A DNA stretch of 64,000 nt from Actinoplanes lutulentus (GTDB lineage Bacteria; Actinomycetota; Actinomycetes; Mycobacteriales; Micromonosporaceae): assembly GCF_003259845.1 (NCBI RefSeq), contig NZ_QLMJ01000027.1, positions 1-64,000 of the forward strand. Reading direction: 5' to 3'. The notes beneath the pieces were generated by a model. The model made no database searches. It was not told the DNA's origin and worked only from the letters and a program-made list of their open reading frames with translations. The position numbers and the translations under genes are program-made. Shown piece by piece: positions 33,704-42,345 of the stretch. Position 1 is the stretch's first letter. Each line of letters opens with the position of its first letter.

Positions 33704-34929
33704 CAAGTTTCCCCACGCCGTTCCTCTGGGGTGCCGCCGCCGCGCCGCATCAGATCGAGGGCAACAACGTCAACAGCGACTGGTGGCTCTACGAGCAGCG
33801 GATGCCGCACCTCGGGCTCAGCGGCGACGCCGTCGACAGTTACCACCGCTATGCCGAGGACATGCGGCTGCTTGCCGACGCCGGCCTCACCGCCTATCGC
33901 TTCGGCATCGAATGGGCACGGGTCGAGCCGCTGCCCGGCGAGTTCTCCCGGGCCGAGCTGGCGCATTACCGGCGGATGATCGACACCGCGATCGGGGCCG
34001 GGCTCACGCCGGTCGTGACGCTGCACCACTTCACCAGCCCGCGCTGGTTCGTGGAAGAGGGCGGCTGGCACGGTGACACCGCGATCAGACGGTTCACCGA
34101 TTACGTCACCCGGGTGACCGGGATCCTCGACGGCGTCGAGTGGATCTGCACCATCAACGAGCCGAACATGCTCGCCCTGATGGTGCTGATGGCCCGTGCG
34201 ATCAACCCCGGCGCCGTACCCGCGTTCGACACCCCCACGGTCCAGCGGGGTGAAGGCGGCATCGTGATCCCGCGCCCGACCCTGGAGATCGGCCACCGGC
34301 TCGTCGACGCCCACCACGCGGCGCGTGCGGTGCTGAAGGAACGCACCAGCGCGAACGTCGGCTGGACGGTCGCGAACCTCGGCCTCTGGGCGAAGCCGGA
34401 GAACGCCGAGTACCTGCCGGCCGAGCTCTACGCCCGTGAGGACCTCTACCTCGAGGGCGCTCGCGGCGACGATTTCATCGGGGTGCAGTCGTACTCGACG
34501 CAGGAGATCGACGCCGGCGGCATGGTGCCTGCCGCGCCGAGCCCGGACAACACGCTGACCGGCGCCGCCTATCGGCCGGACGCGCTCGGCATCACGGTCC
34601 GGCACGCGGTGGCGGTCACCGGCGCCCCGGTCCTGGTCACCGAGAACGGCATCGCCACGGCCGACGACGAGCGCCGCATCGCGTACACGACCGGTGCGCT
34701 TCACGGGCTGCGCGCGGCGATCGCCGACGGTGTCGACGTGCGCGGTTACCTGCACTGGTCCGCCCTGGACAACTTCGAGTGGGGCCATTGGGAGCCGACG
34801 TTCGGCCTGATCGCGGTCGACCGGGACGACTTCACCCGGCACCCCAAGCCCAGCCTCGCGTGGCTCGGGGGCATCGCCCGCGGCAACGGCGCGAACCTGT
34901 CAGATTCGAAAGCGAGCATCCAGCCATGA
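33700..34929 (+). CDS. Beta-glycosidase, GH1
   Basis: The 409-residue TIM-barrel enzyme starts FPTPFLWGAAAAPHQIEGNN. It carries AYRFGIEWARVEP, acid/base Glu154 in TINEPNM, nucleophile Glu315 in LVTENGIA and the C-terminal YLHWSALDNFEWGHW. It is shorter than typical GH1 (about 450). The usual IEG(A) contact residues are kept. It is cytoplasmic and probably a beta-glucosidase or related exo-enzyme acting after rhamnose removal. GTGA at its start and ATGA at its end couple it to both neighbours. Confidence 0.92.
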   Translation: MTSFPTPFLWGAAAAPHQIEGNNVNSDWWLYEQRMPHLGLSGDAVDSYHRYAEDMRLLADAGLTAYRFGIEWARVEPLPGEFSRAELAHYRRMIDTAIGAGLTPVVTLHHFTSPRWFVEEGGWHGDTAIRRFTDYVTRVTGILDGVEWICTINEPNMLALMVLMARAINPGAVPAFDTPTVQRGEGGIVIPRPTLEIGHRLVDAHHAARAVLKERTSANVGWTVANLGLWAKPENAEYLPAELYAREDLYLEGARGDDFIGVQSYSTQEIDAGGMVPAAPSPDNTLTGAAYRPDALGITVRHAVAVTGAPVLVTENGIATADDERRIAYTTGALHGLRAAIADGVDVRGYLHWSALDNFEWGHWEPTFGLIAVDRDDFTRHPKPSLAWLGGIARGNGANLSDSKASIQP

Positions 34930-37220
34930 GCACTGTTCCGTACCGTGATCCCGCCCTGCCGGTGGCCGAGCGGGTCGAGGACCTCCTCGGCCGGCTGACC
35001 CTTGCCGAGAAGGCCGGCCAGCTGAGCCAGTACTTCTACCTCGCCGGATTCGGTGAGCCGCCGGCGGACCTCGACATCGATGCGCTGCCGCCGGAGCACC
35101 AGGCGTACCTGCGTCAGCCGGCGATGGTCGACGCCGCCGTCGAGAGCGGCGGTGCCGGGTCGGTGCTGTTCGTGACGAAGGCATCCGTCGCGAACCGGCT
35201 GCAGCGGCTCGCCGTCGAGGGTTCCCGGCACGGCATTCCGCTGATCTTCGGGTTCGATGTCATCCACGGCCTGCGGACCATCTTCCCGGTCCCGATCGCG
35301 CAGGCCGCGTCCTGGGATCCGGATGCCGTCGCGGCGGCCCAGTCGATCGCGGCCCGGGAAGCGCGGGCCGTCGGTATCCACTGGACGTTCGCGCCGATGG
35401 TCGACATCGCCCGTGACCCACGGTGGGGGCGCATCATCGAAGGTCCGGGCGAGGACCCGTACCTCGGCGCGGTGTTCGCCGCCGCGCAGGTGCGCGGATT
35501 TCAGGGTGACCTCGGGCCGCGGAACATCCTGGCCGGGCCCAAGCACTTCGCCGGGTACGGCGCCGCCCGCGGCGGCCGTGACTACGACGACGCCGAGGTG
35601 TCGGACTCGGAGCTGTACAACGTCTACCTGCCGCCCTTCCAGGCGGCGATCGACGCCGGCGCGGCGAACGTGATGAGCGCCTACATGGACTTCAACGGCG
35701 TCCCCGCCAGCGGCAACGCCCGGCTGCTGACCGACATCCTGCGTGGCGAACTCGGCTTCGACGGTTTCGTCGTCTCCGACGCCAACGCGGTCAAGTCGCT
35801 GGAGACCCAGCACTTCGCGCGATCCGCCACGGACGCCGGAGCCCGGGCCGTGACCGCCGGACTGGACATGGAGATGTGCATCTTCGACCCGGCGTTCGGC
35901 TCCCTGCCGGAAGCCGTCTCCCAGGGCCTCGTCGACGAAGCCACCATCGACACCGCCGTGCGCCGCGTCCTGACCGCGAAGTTCCGCCTCGGCCTATTCG
36001 AGAACCCGTACGTCGACGAGCAGAACACCGACCTGGTGCTCGACGCCGCCGAGCACCGTGAGCTCGCCCGCGCCGCCGCCGAACGCACGGCCGTGCTGCT
36101 CAAGAACGAGCAGGCGGCGCTGCCGCTGAACACGGCCGGCGTCGGCTCGATCGCGGTGATCGGCCAGCTCGCGGACAGCAAGCGCGACACGCTGGGCCCG
36201 TGGGTGTTCGTCCACGACACCGCCGAGACCGTCAGCATCCTCGACGGCATCCGCACCCGGGCCGGCGACCAGGTGAGTGTCGAGCACGCGCCGGGCGCCG
36301 GCATCCCGGCCCGGCGGTACGCGTCGATGTTCGACCGCCAGGACCCGGACGTCGTGAACACCCCGGCCGGCTACGACGACGACACCGAGATCGACCGTGC
36401 GGTCGCGCTCGCGGCCGGCGCGGACGTCGCCGTGGTCGTCGTGGGGGAGCGGCAGAACCAGATCGGCGAGAACGCCTCGACGTCGACCCTCGACCTGCCC
36501 GGCCGTCAGCTGGAGCAGTTGCGGCGCATCACCGCGACCGGGACCCCGGTCGTGCTGCTCGTGATGTCGGGCCGTCCCCTGGACCTGCGCTGGGCACAGG
36601 AGAACGTGCCGGCGATCCTTCAGGTCTGGTACCCGGGCAGCCGCGGCGGTGACGCCGTCGCGGCAGTGCTGTTCGGTGACACCTCCCCGGCGGGCCGGCT
36701 GCCTTTCACCTGGCCGCGCCATGTCGGCCAGGTGCCGATGGTCTACTCCCACCTGCGCACGTTCCAGCCGGAGAACCAGGACAAACGCTACTGGGACGAG
36801 GAGTCGGCTCCGCTCTACCCCTTCGGTCACGGCCTCAGCTACGCCGCGTTCCGGTACGACGACCTGCGCGCCGACCGCGAACAGGTCGTCATCGGCGACA
36901 CCGCCATGGTGTCCGTGAACGTCACCAACACCTCCGGACGGGAGGCCGACGAGGTGGTGCAGCTCTACATCCACCAGCGGTATGGCACCTCCTCCCGCCC
37001 GGTCCGTGAGCTCAAGGGCTTCCAACGGATCACGCTCACCGCGGGCGAGACCCGTACCGTCGTATTTGATCTTGGTCCTTCTGAACTTCGGTATTGGAGC
37101 GCGGCGACCCACGGGTGGGTGCAGGACGCCACCACCCTCGACATCTGGGCCGGCGGCAGCTCGACGGCCGGCCTGTCGACCGTCCTGACCGTCACCGCCG
37201 CGAAGGAATCCGATGACTGA
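34926..37220 (+). CDS. Beta-glycosidase, GH3 (complete three-domain form)
   Basis: The 764-residue protein has a full GH3 layout. The TIM barrel (GIPLIFGFDVIHGLRTIFP, GPKHFAGYGAARGG) has its nucleophile Asp285 in GFDGFVVSDANA. The alpha/beta sandwich (TAVLLKNEQAALPL, WYPGSRGGDAVAAVLFG, LPFTWPR) and a fibronectin-III domain (YPFGHGLSYAAF onward) follow. There is no signal peptide. It is a typical beta-glucosidase/xylosidase-type enzyme. Its last 8 bases overlap the start of a second, truncated GH3 gene. Confidence 0.93.
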   Translation: MSTVPYRDPALPVAERVEDLLGRLTLAEKAGQLSQYFYLAGFGEPPADLDIDALPPEHQAYLRQPAMVDAAVESGGAGSVLFVTKASVANRLQRLAVEGSRHGIPLIFGFDVIHGLRTIFPVPIAQAASWDPDAVAAAQSIAAREARAVGIHWTFAPMVDIARDPRWGRIIEGPGEDPYLGAVFAAAQVRGFQGDLGPRNILAGPKHFAGYGAARGGRDYDDAEVSDSELYNVYLPPFQAAIDAGAANVMSAYMDFNGVPASGNARLLTDILRGELGFDGFVVSDANAVKSLETQHFARSATDAGARAVTAGLDMEMCIFDPAFGSLPEAVSQGLVDEATIDTAVRRVLTAKFRLGLFENPYVDEQNTDLVLDAAEHRELARAAAERTAVLLKNEQAALPLNTAGVGSIAVIGQLADSKRDTLGPWVFVHDTAETVSILDGIRTRAGDQVSVEHAPGAGIPARRYASMFDRQDPDVVNTPAGYDDDTEIDRAVALAAGADVAVVVVGERQNQIGENASTSTLDLPGRQLEQLRRITATGTPVVLLVMSGRPLDLRWAQENVPAILQVWYPGSRGGDAVAAVLFGDTSPAGRLPFTWPRHVGQVPMVYSHLRTFQPENQDKRYWDEESAPLYPFGHGLSYAAFRYDDLRADREQVVIGDTAMVSVNVTNTSGREADEVVQLYIHQRYGTSSRPVRELKGFQRITLTAGETRTVVFDLGPSELRYWSAATHGWVQDATTLDIWAGGSSTAGLSTVLTVTAAKESDD

Positions 37221-38826
37221 GACTCTCTCCGACTACGACACCGTCCGTCACCTGCACCAACGTCTCGGTGTCGCCCGCGACGCCGAAGAAGCGGGCCGGC
37301 TCGCCATCGCCGCCGGCCTCGACGTCGAACTCGCCATGGCGTACGGATACGGCCCGACCCTCGCCCAGGCGGTCCACCGCGGTGTCGTCCCGGCGGAACA
37401 ACTGGACCAGGCGGCATGGCGCGTGCTGCGGGACAAGTTCGCACTCGGCCTGTTCGACCGGCCGTACGCCGACGAGGACCCGGTCGTCATCAGCGAGGTC
37501 GCCGCGCAGGGCAGCGATCTGTCCGCCCGGCTCGCCCGCCAGTCGGTGACCCTGCTGAAGAACGATGACGGCGTGCTGCCGTTGCGGCGCGACCTGCGCC
37601 GGATCGCGATCGTCGGCCCGCACGCCGACGGCGTCTCGGTCGCCTTCCCGACCTACACCTATCCCGCGATGCTGGAGATGTTCCGGGCCCGGGTCACCGG
37701 CGAGCGTGGCGCCATGCCGGGCACCGAGCACATGGCCGGTGACATGCCACCCGAAGCGATCTCGCTGCTTCGCCAGACCATCGCCGGCGCCCTCGGCACA
37801 CCGATCGACGAGTACCTGCGCGACAACTACGGCGCGCAGTCACTCGCCGACGCGGTCCGCCTCGCCGTACCCGATGCCGAGGTCATCGTGGCCGCCGGCT
37901 GCGGCGTCCTGGACGAGGAACCGGCTGACATCGCCGCCGCGGTGACGGCGGCGAGCGACGCCGACGTGGTCATCCTCGCGCTCGGCGGCCGCGCCGGCTG
38001 GTTCACCCCGCGCATCTCCGAAGGCGAAGGCTGCGACACCGCTGACATCGACCTCCCGGCCAACCAGGTCGCGCTCGTCGAAGCCGTCGCCGCGACCGGC
38101 ACACCCTGCGTGGGCGTTGTCTGCACCGGACGGCCGATGGCCCTGACCGCGATCGCAGGCCACCTGCCGGCGCTGCTCTACGGCTATTACGGCGGCCAGC
38201 ACGCCGCCGCCGCCATGGCCGGCGCACTTTTCGGCGACGTCAACCCCGCGGGCAAGCTCCCCATCACGATCCCGCGGCACAGCGGGCAGGTGCCGATCTA
38301 TCATGGTCAGCTCACCGGCAGCGGTTACCACCGCACCGGCCAGGACATGCACCAGGGATATCTGGACATGCCCTCAACCCCGCTGTACACCTTCGGCCAC
38401 GGACTCAGTTACACCACCTTTGGGTACGCCGATCTGGAACTCAACGCCCGTGAGGTCGACAGCGAAGCAGCGGTCACCGTCGCGCTGACCGTGACCAACA
38501 CCGGCGAACGAGCCGGTGAGGAGGTCGTCCAGCTCTACTTCAGCGATCAGGCCACCGGTCTGGAACGACCCGCGCGGGAACTCGTCGGCTTCGCCCGTCT
38601 CGACCTGCCCGCCGGTGCCGCGGCCACTGTCGAGTTCACCGTGCGGATGGACCAGCTCGGTTACCTCGGCCTCGACGGCGACTTCATCCTCGAACCCGGC
38701 CCGGTCCAGGTCCTCGCCGGGAGCTCCTCCAGCGACATCCGCCTGCGCGGCGCCTTTGACATCGTCGGCAAGACGGTGGTCCTGGACGGCCGCCGGTCGT
38801 ACCTCTCGCAGGCCACCATCCGGTAG
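37213..38826 (+). CDS. GH3-like protein lacking most of the catalytic barrel
   Basis: The 537-residue product starts MTETLSDYDTVRHLHQ, which aligns with the nucleophile region of complete GH3 enzymes. Its Asp7 corresponds to Asp285 of the preceding GH3. About 278 N-terminal residues, most of the barrel, are missing. The rest is intact: IAAGLDVEL, SVTLLKNDDGVLPLRR, the acid/base-type segment ISEGEGCDTADIDLP, a linker insert of about 60 residues, LPITIPR, YTFGHGLSYTTF and a fibronectin-III end. AAGGA precedes the ATG, so translation is likely. It may be non-catalytic, a sugar-binding partner, or a recent deletion product. Confidence 0.8.
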   Translation: MTETLSDYDTVRHLHQRLGVARDAEEAGRLAIAAGLDVELAMAYGYGPTLAQAVHRGVVPAEQLDQAAWRVLRDKFALGLFDRPYADEDPVVISEVAAQGSDLSARLARQSVTLLKNDDGVLPLRRDLRRIAIVGPHADGVSVAFPTYTYPAMLEMFRARVTGERGAMPGTEHMAGDMPPEAISLLRQTIAGALGTPIDEYLRDNYGAQSLADAVRLAVPDAEVIVAAGCGVLDEEPADIAAAVTAASDADVVILALGGRAGWFTPRISEGEGCDTADIDLPANQVALVEAVAATGTPCVGVVCTGRPMALTAIAGHLPALLYGYYGGQHAAAAMAGALFGDVNPAGKLPITIPRHSGQVPIYHGQLTGSGYHRTGQDMHQGYLDMPSTPLYTFGHGLSYTTFGYADLELNAREVDSEAAVTVALTVTNTGERAGEEVVQLYFSDQATGLERPARELVGFARLDLPAGAAATVEFTVRMDQLGYLGLDGDFILEPGPVQVLAGSSSSDIRLRGAFDIVGKTVVLDGRRSYLSQATIR

Positions 38827-38961
38827 CGCGCGGGGTCCCGTGGTGGCTTCAGTGAGCCAGGTTGCCGGGTGCCGGGCCCGGACGGGTCTTCGAGGTTTCC
38901 CCGCGGCGGAAGGTGGTCTCCTGGTCGCGCCGGCCGGTCTGCGTCCGGCGTCTGTCCCGAT

Positions 38962-39333
38962 TCATCTGCCCGTTCGCCGGGAGTCCGGTCGCCGCCCGGT
39001 CCGCGCTGGTCCGGAACCGCGGGGCCGGCCCGGCTGAGCGGCCGGACCGTCGACGGCGCCGGGGTTGGAGAACAGCATCGGCGGCGCCACGGGACGGGTG
39101 GAGATCGGCGGCGGCCACTCCGATGCGGCGATCTGCGCCCCGGTGACCGGCAGGGCCGGCGAGATGTGGTCAAGCAGCCGCTGCGCGAGATTCGCGTCGA
39201 TAGCCAGGTCCGGGCTGATACGCACGTCTACGGCAGTCGCCAGGTCCACGATGTCGTCACTGGTGAAAACCGCGGCGCCCAGGGTGCTGAGCCGGCGGGC
39301 AAATTCGTGAACATTGATCATTTGCATCTGCAT
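38962..39333 (-). CDS. Small hypothetical protein
   Basis: A 123-codon frame starts at one of three close ATGs (MQMQM); AGAGG sits best for the second. GC-rich third positions support coding. The first 50 residues (INVHEFARRLSTLGAAVFTS, then DLATAVDVRISPDLAIDANL) look helical and ordered, while the C-terminal half is Pro/Arg-rich and probably disordered. No family recognised, no signal peptide. It diverges from the protease gene; the 275 bases in between (39334-39608) show no strong promoter or repeat. Confidence 0.55.
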   Translation of the reverse strand: MQMQMINVHEFARRLSTLGAAVFTSDDIVDLATAVDVRISPDLAIDANLAQRLLDHISPALPVTGAQIAASEWPPPISTRPVAPPMLFSNPGAVDGPAAQPGRPRGSGPARTGRRPDSRRTGR

Positions 39334-39608
39334 TCCTCTGCTTGCTGATGACCCAGCGTAACCGTCGCGTTGTTTGAACTTTCCGCGCCGGTGGCGGTGA
39401 CCGGTCCACCGGCCGACGGAGGACAGGAGCGCGGGAATCGGCCGCGGCCGGGCCGGGCCTTCACGCCGGCCGGCAAGGAGTTGATCAAGTGCAGTACAGG
39501 GCCTGTTCAACCTCTTGTCATCCCATGCGGACATCGATCCGGTCGGTGGATGGAGGCCTCGGCCGATGAGCGGATTCCCCCAAGATCAACGGCCTTCAGG
39601 ATCGTCGC

Positions 39609-41822
39609 GTGTCACTATCCACACGGGGAAATATCTTTCGCTCACTGGCCGCCGCCGTCAGCCTGACGATAGCCGCGACCGCCGCCACGGTGGTCTCCGC
39701 TACCGCGACGCCGGCCGCCGCGGCCGGCACCCAGACCGTCCGCCTCACCACGATCGGCAACACCTCGGCCGTCACCGGCTATCCGACCGGCTGGCCCGAC
39801 GCCGACTCGGTCTTCCTGGGCAGCGCCTACGAGGGCTTCACCGCCCGCTCGTTCCTGACCTGGGACGCCTCCGCCGTGCAGAACAAGCGGATCGAGTCGG
39901 CCACCGCGCACTTCCACAACCCTTACTCGACGTCCTGCGACCCGACGCCGTGGGAGGTCTGGACGACCGGGCCGATCACGTCCGCCACCTCCTGGGACGT
40001 GCAGCCCGCATGGCGTGAGCTGGAGGCCGTCTCCACCGAGACCAGCTGCGCCGACACCGCGGTGACCGCCGACGTCACCAGTTTCGTGCGGCGCGCCGCC
40101 GCGGCGAAGGCGGTCCAGCCGACGATGGGCCTGCGCGCCACCGACGAGGCGGACTACACCGCCTACAAGCAGTTCTGGTCGCGTAAGTACACCGACCCGG
40201 CGAAGGTGCCCTACATCGAGGTCGTCTACAGCACCGGTGTCGCGGTCACCGAACCGCACATCGACGAGGGCTCGTCCTGCGTCACCGGCGCGAACCGGCC
40301 CGTGGTCGACACCACCACCCCGGCACTGAACATCCTGGTCGACGACCCGGCCGTGACCCAGGTGCGCGCCGACTTCGAGCTGACCGCTCTGAACGGCACG
40401 GTCCTGCACACCGCGGCCTCCGCGAGCCAGGCGTCCGGGACGCTCGTGTCGGCGAAGGTGCCGGCCGGCAAGCTGGCGAACGGCGGGACCTACCGCTGGC
40501 GTACCCGTGGCGTCTCCGCCGGCAGCGCCGGCGCCTGGACCACCTGGTGTGAGTTCACCGTCGACAGCAGCCTGGACATCATCGGTGCCGACGACGTCAA
40601 CGAGACGGTCCCGGAGGAGTTGCGCGACGCGCTCGGTACCTACGACCAGCTGGCGGAGGCCAACCCGGACGAGTTCGGGTACCCGGACGTGACCGGTGAC
40701 GCCATCGTCGTCGACGTGGTGACCGACGAGGCGGCCGACAAGGCCCAGGCACTGGCGGACGGCACCCTGCAGGCCCAGCCGAGCACCGACCCGGACGCCA
40801 ACAAGGCCGAGGAGGCCGCGATCGAGGGCCAGGACAACGTGGCCGGCGTGGACATGGCGATCAACGACGTCACGCTGAGCCGTACCGAGATCGATGAACT
40901 GCGCGACGAGGTGCAGGCCGCCGTGGTGAGCACCCCCGCGCTGGTTGCCGCGGACGTCTGGAAGACCGAGGTGGACCGTGACGGCGGGCGGATCGCGGTC
41001 ACCATGAGCGACGTGACGGTCCCGGCCGCGCAGGCGCTGGAGCAGCGGTTCGGTGACCGGGTGGTGCTGATCGACGAGAAGAACCAGCTGCCCGTCGACC
41101 AGGCGAGCCGGCTCGCCGACGTCCCGCTGTGGCGCGGCGGCGCGCGGATCAAGATCAAGAGGCCAAACGGTACGGTCAACGGCTGCTCCTCCGCGTTCGC
41201 CTGGAACATCACGTCGACCGCGCCGGGCATGCTGACGGCCGCACACTGCGCACCCGACGGCGGCACGATGCTGAGCTGGCGCGAGCAGACGATGGGCAGC
41301 ATTCCGAGCGGATCCCGGGAGAACTACGGATCCAACGGTACGGTCTACCTGCCCAACCAGAAGGTGTACCGAGGTGACATGGCGCTGGCCAACGCGTCCG
41401 CCGGCATTCAGGGTCGGATCTTCCGGGGCCCGGTGAGCACGACCGCGACCGCCCGGGTCAAGGCGATGTGGAGCCGCCGGGCGCAGAAGGGCGACCAGTA
41501 CTGCGTCGGCGGGTCGTACTTCGGTGAGATCTGCGGCTGGACGGTGGGTGCGACAAGCATCGACGTCTACTCCAGCGGCAAGTGGAAGCGCAACGTCGTG
41601 ATGAGCCGGCTCAAGACCGGCAAGTGCACCGGCCCCGGCGACTCCGGCGGGCCCGTCTACACCGTCAACTCCGACGGCAGCGTCACCGCCAAGGGCATCT
41701 TCAACGGCACCCACGGCGGCGGCAGTGACTCGTACGGTGGCGAGTTCGATCCCTGCTCCAACTACTTCACCGACATCTGGGACGCCTACTACGGCTTCCC
41801 GGGAACGCTGAAGACGTCATGA
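39609..41822 (+). CDS. Secreted modular serine protease (DNRLRE-like module, propeptide, chymotrypsin fold)
   Basis: A signal peptide of about 39 residues ends at PAAAA. Residues about 42-210 look like a DNRLRE/cell-surface beta module (SVFLGSAYEGFTARSFLTWD..KRIESATAHFH), and about 215-320 form an Ig-like domain (YRWRTRGVSAG). An acidic stretch of about 320-500 resembles an alpha-lytic-protease-type propeptide. The protease follows with His546 (TAAHCA), Asp590 (RGDMALA) and Ser679 (GPGDSGGPVY) and several cysteines. It is extracellular. The unusual N-terminal modules may anchor or target it. GTG start; ATGA overlap with a lipoprotein gene. Confidence 0.87.
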   Translation: MSLSTRGNIFRSLAAAVSLTIAATAATVVSATATPAAAAGTQTVRLTTIGNTSAVTGYPTGWPDADSVFLGSAYEGFTARSFLTWDASAVQNKRIESATAHFHNPYSTSCDPTPWEVWTTGPITSATSWDVQPAWRELEAVSTETSCADTAVTADVTSFVRRAAAAKAVQPTMGLRATDEADYTAYKQFWSRKYTDPAKVPYIEVVYSTGVAVTEPHIDEGSSCVTGANRPVVDTTTPALNILVDDPAVTQVRADFELTALNGTVLHTAASASQASGTLVSAKVPAGKLANGGTYRWRTRGVSAGSAGAWTTWCEFTVDSSLDIIGADDVNETVPEELRDALGTYDQLAEANPDEFGYPDVTGDAIVVDVVTDEAADKAQALADGTLQAQPSTDPDANKAEEAAIEGQDNVAGVDMAINDVTLSRTEIDELRDEVQAAVVSTPALVAADVWKTEVDRDGGRIAVTMSDVTVPAAQALEQRFGDRVVLIDEKNQLPVDQASRLADVPLWRGGARIKIKRPNGTVNGCSSAFAWNITSTAPGMLTAAHCAPDGGTMLSWREQTMGSIPSGSRENYGSNGTVYLPNQKVYRGDMALANASAGIQGRIFRGPVSTTATARVKAMWSRRAQKGDQYCVGGSYFGEICGWTVGATSIDVYSSGKWKRNVVMSRLKTGKCTGPGDSGGPVYTVNSDGSVTAKGIFNGTHGGGSDSYGGEFDPCSNYFTDIWDAYYGFPGTLKTS

Positions 41823-42151
41823 GGACCGCCGCGGCGGCCCTGGTCCTGGCACTCACCCTGGCCGGTTGCAGCATCTACCGCACGTCGGCGGACCTGGTCG
41901 GCTTCCGGCCCGGCCCGGGCGCGAACGAGATCACCGTGATCTACGCGCAGCGCCCGGCCGATGCGGCGGGCGAGCTGGAGATCCTGTCGCAGGACGCCGA
42001 ACAGGTACGCGTCAAGGTGCTGTACCGGGCCGCCGGCGGCGCACAGGACGACGTCGCGGTGGAGCGGGAGGCGGTCGGCGAACTGGACGCACCGCTGGGG
42101 ATGCGCACGGTCGTCGACGACGACGGCGAGATCGTCCGCGTGGTCCAGTAG
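41819..42151 (+). CDS. Small lipoprotein coupled to the protease gene
   Basis: The 110-residue protein has a lipobox LTLAGC (Cys17) after a short basic start, then a beta-rich domain (NEITVIYAQRPADAAGELEI, AEQVRVKVLYRAAGGA, GMRTVVDDDGEIVRVVQ). I do not recognise the family. ATGA overlap with the secreted protease and a strong terminator 10 bases after its stop show that the two genes form a unit. It may help, bind or protect against the protease at the membrane surface; this is inference. Confidence 0.75.
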   Translation: MRTAAAALVLALTLAGCSIYRTSADLVGFRPGPGANEITVIYAQRPADAAGELEILSQDAEQVRVKVLYRAAGGAQDDVAVEREAVGELDAPLGMRTVVDDDGEIVRVVQ

Positions 42152-42160
42152 AGGTGGTGA

Positions 42161-42197
42161 GACGGTGGCCGCACCCGGCAACGGCGCGGCCACCGTC
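42161..42197 (+). terminator. 12-bp perfect hairpin terminator
   Basis: GACGGTGGCCGC (42161-42172) pairs perfectly with GCGGCCACCGTC (42186-42197) around 13 bases, starting 10 bases after the lipoprotein stop. There is no U tract. Confidence 0.8.
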
Positions 42198-42254
42198 GTA
42201 CCCGGGAATGGTCTGTACAGTGGTCGATGTCAGCGATGAGGGGAGGTGAGCCCG

Positions 42255-42308
42255 GTGAACACCCCATGTCACGTCTGGGCGCTCCACCCGGCCATCCCTG
42301 TCCGCTGA
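42255..42308 (+). CDS. Leader peptide ORF upstream of the epoxide hydrolase
   Basis: GGGAGG (42241-42246) stands 8 bases before a GTG that opens a 17-codon frame, product VNTPCHVWALHPAIPVR. It ends 37 bases before the epoxide hydrolase start. A TACAGT -10-like box at 42216-42221 could give a leader mRNA of about 118 bases. The ORF covers the first arm of a leader stem (42277-42285), as expected if ribosome position controls RNA folding. Confidence 0.45.
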   Translation: MNTPCHVWALHPAIPVR

Positions 42309-42341
42309 TCTCGCGTCGGGGAGCGCCCTCCTAACCGGAGG
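42277..42341 (+). promoter_or_regulatory. Possible translational attenuator: two mutually exclusive stems
   Basis: GGGCGCTCC (42277-42285, inside the leader ORF) pairs perfectly with GGAGCGCCC (42320-42328). CCTCC (42327-42331) can instead pair with GGAGG (42337-42341), which is the ribosome binding site of the epoxide hydrolase. The two stems share bases 42327-42328, so forming one weakens the other. This is the geometry of a leader-ORF-controlled switch, though the second stem is only 5 bp. Confidence 0.4.
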
Positions 42342-42345
42342 AACC

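Noticed and set aside
32045..33706. 553-codon leftward open frame over the GH78 gene
   Set aside because: It is antisense to conserved rhamnosidase blocks and lacks any family signal.
39642..41714. 690-codon open frame antisense to the secreted protease
   Set aside because: The sense strand has signal peptide, modules and a full catalytic triad; the antisense product shows no recognisable feature.
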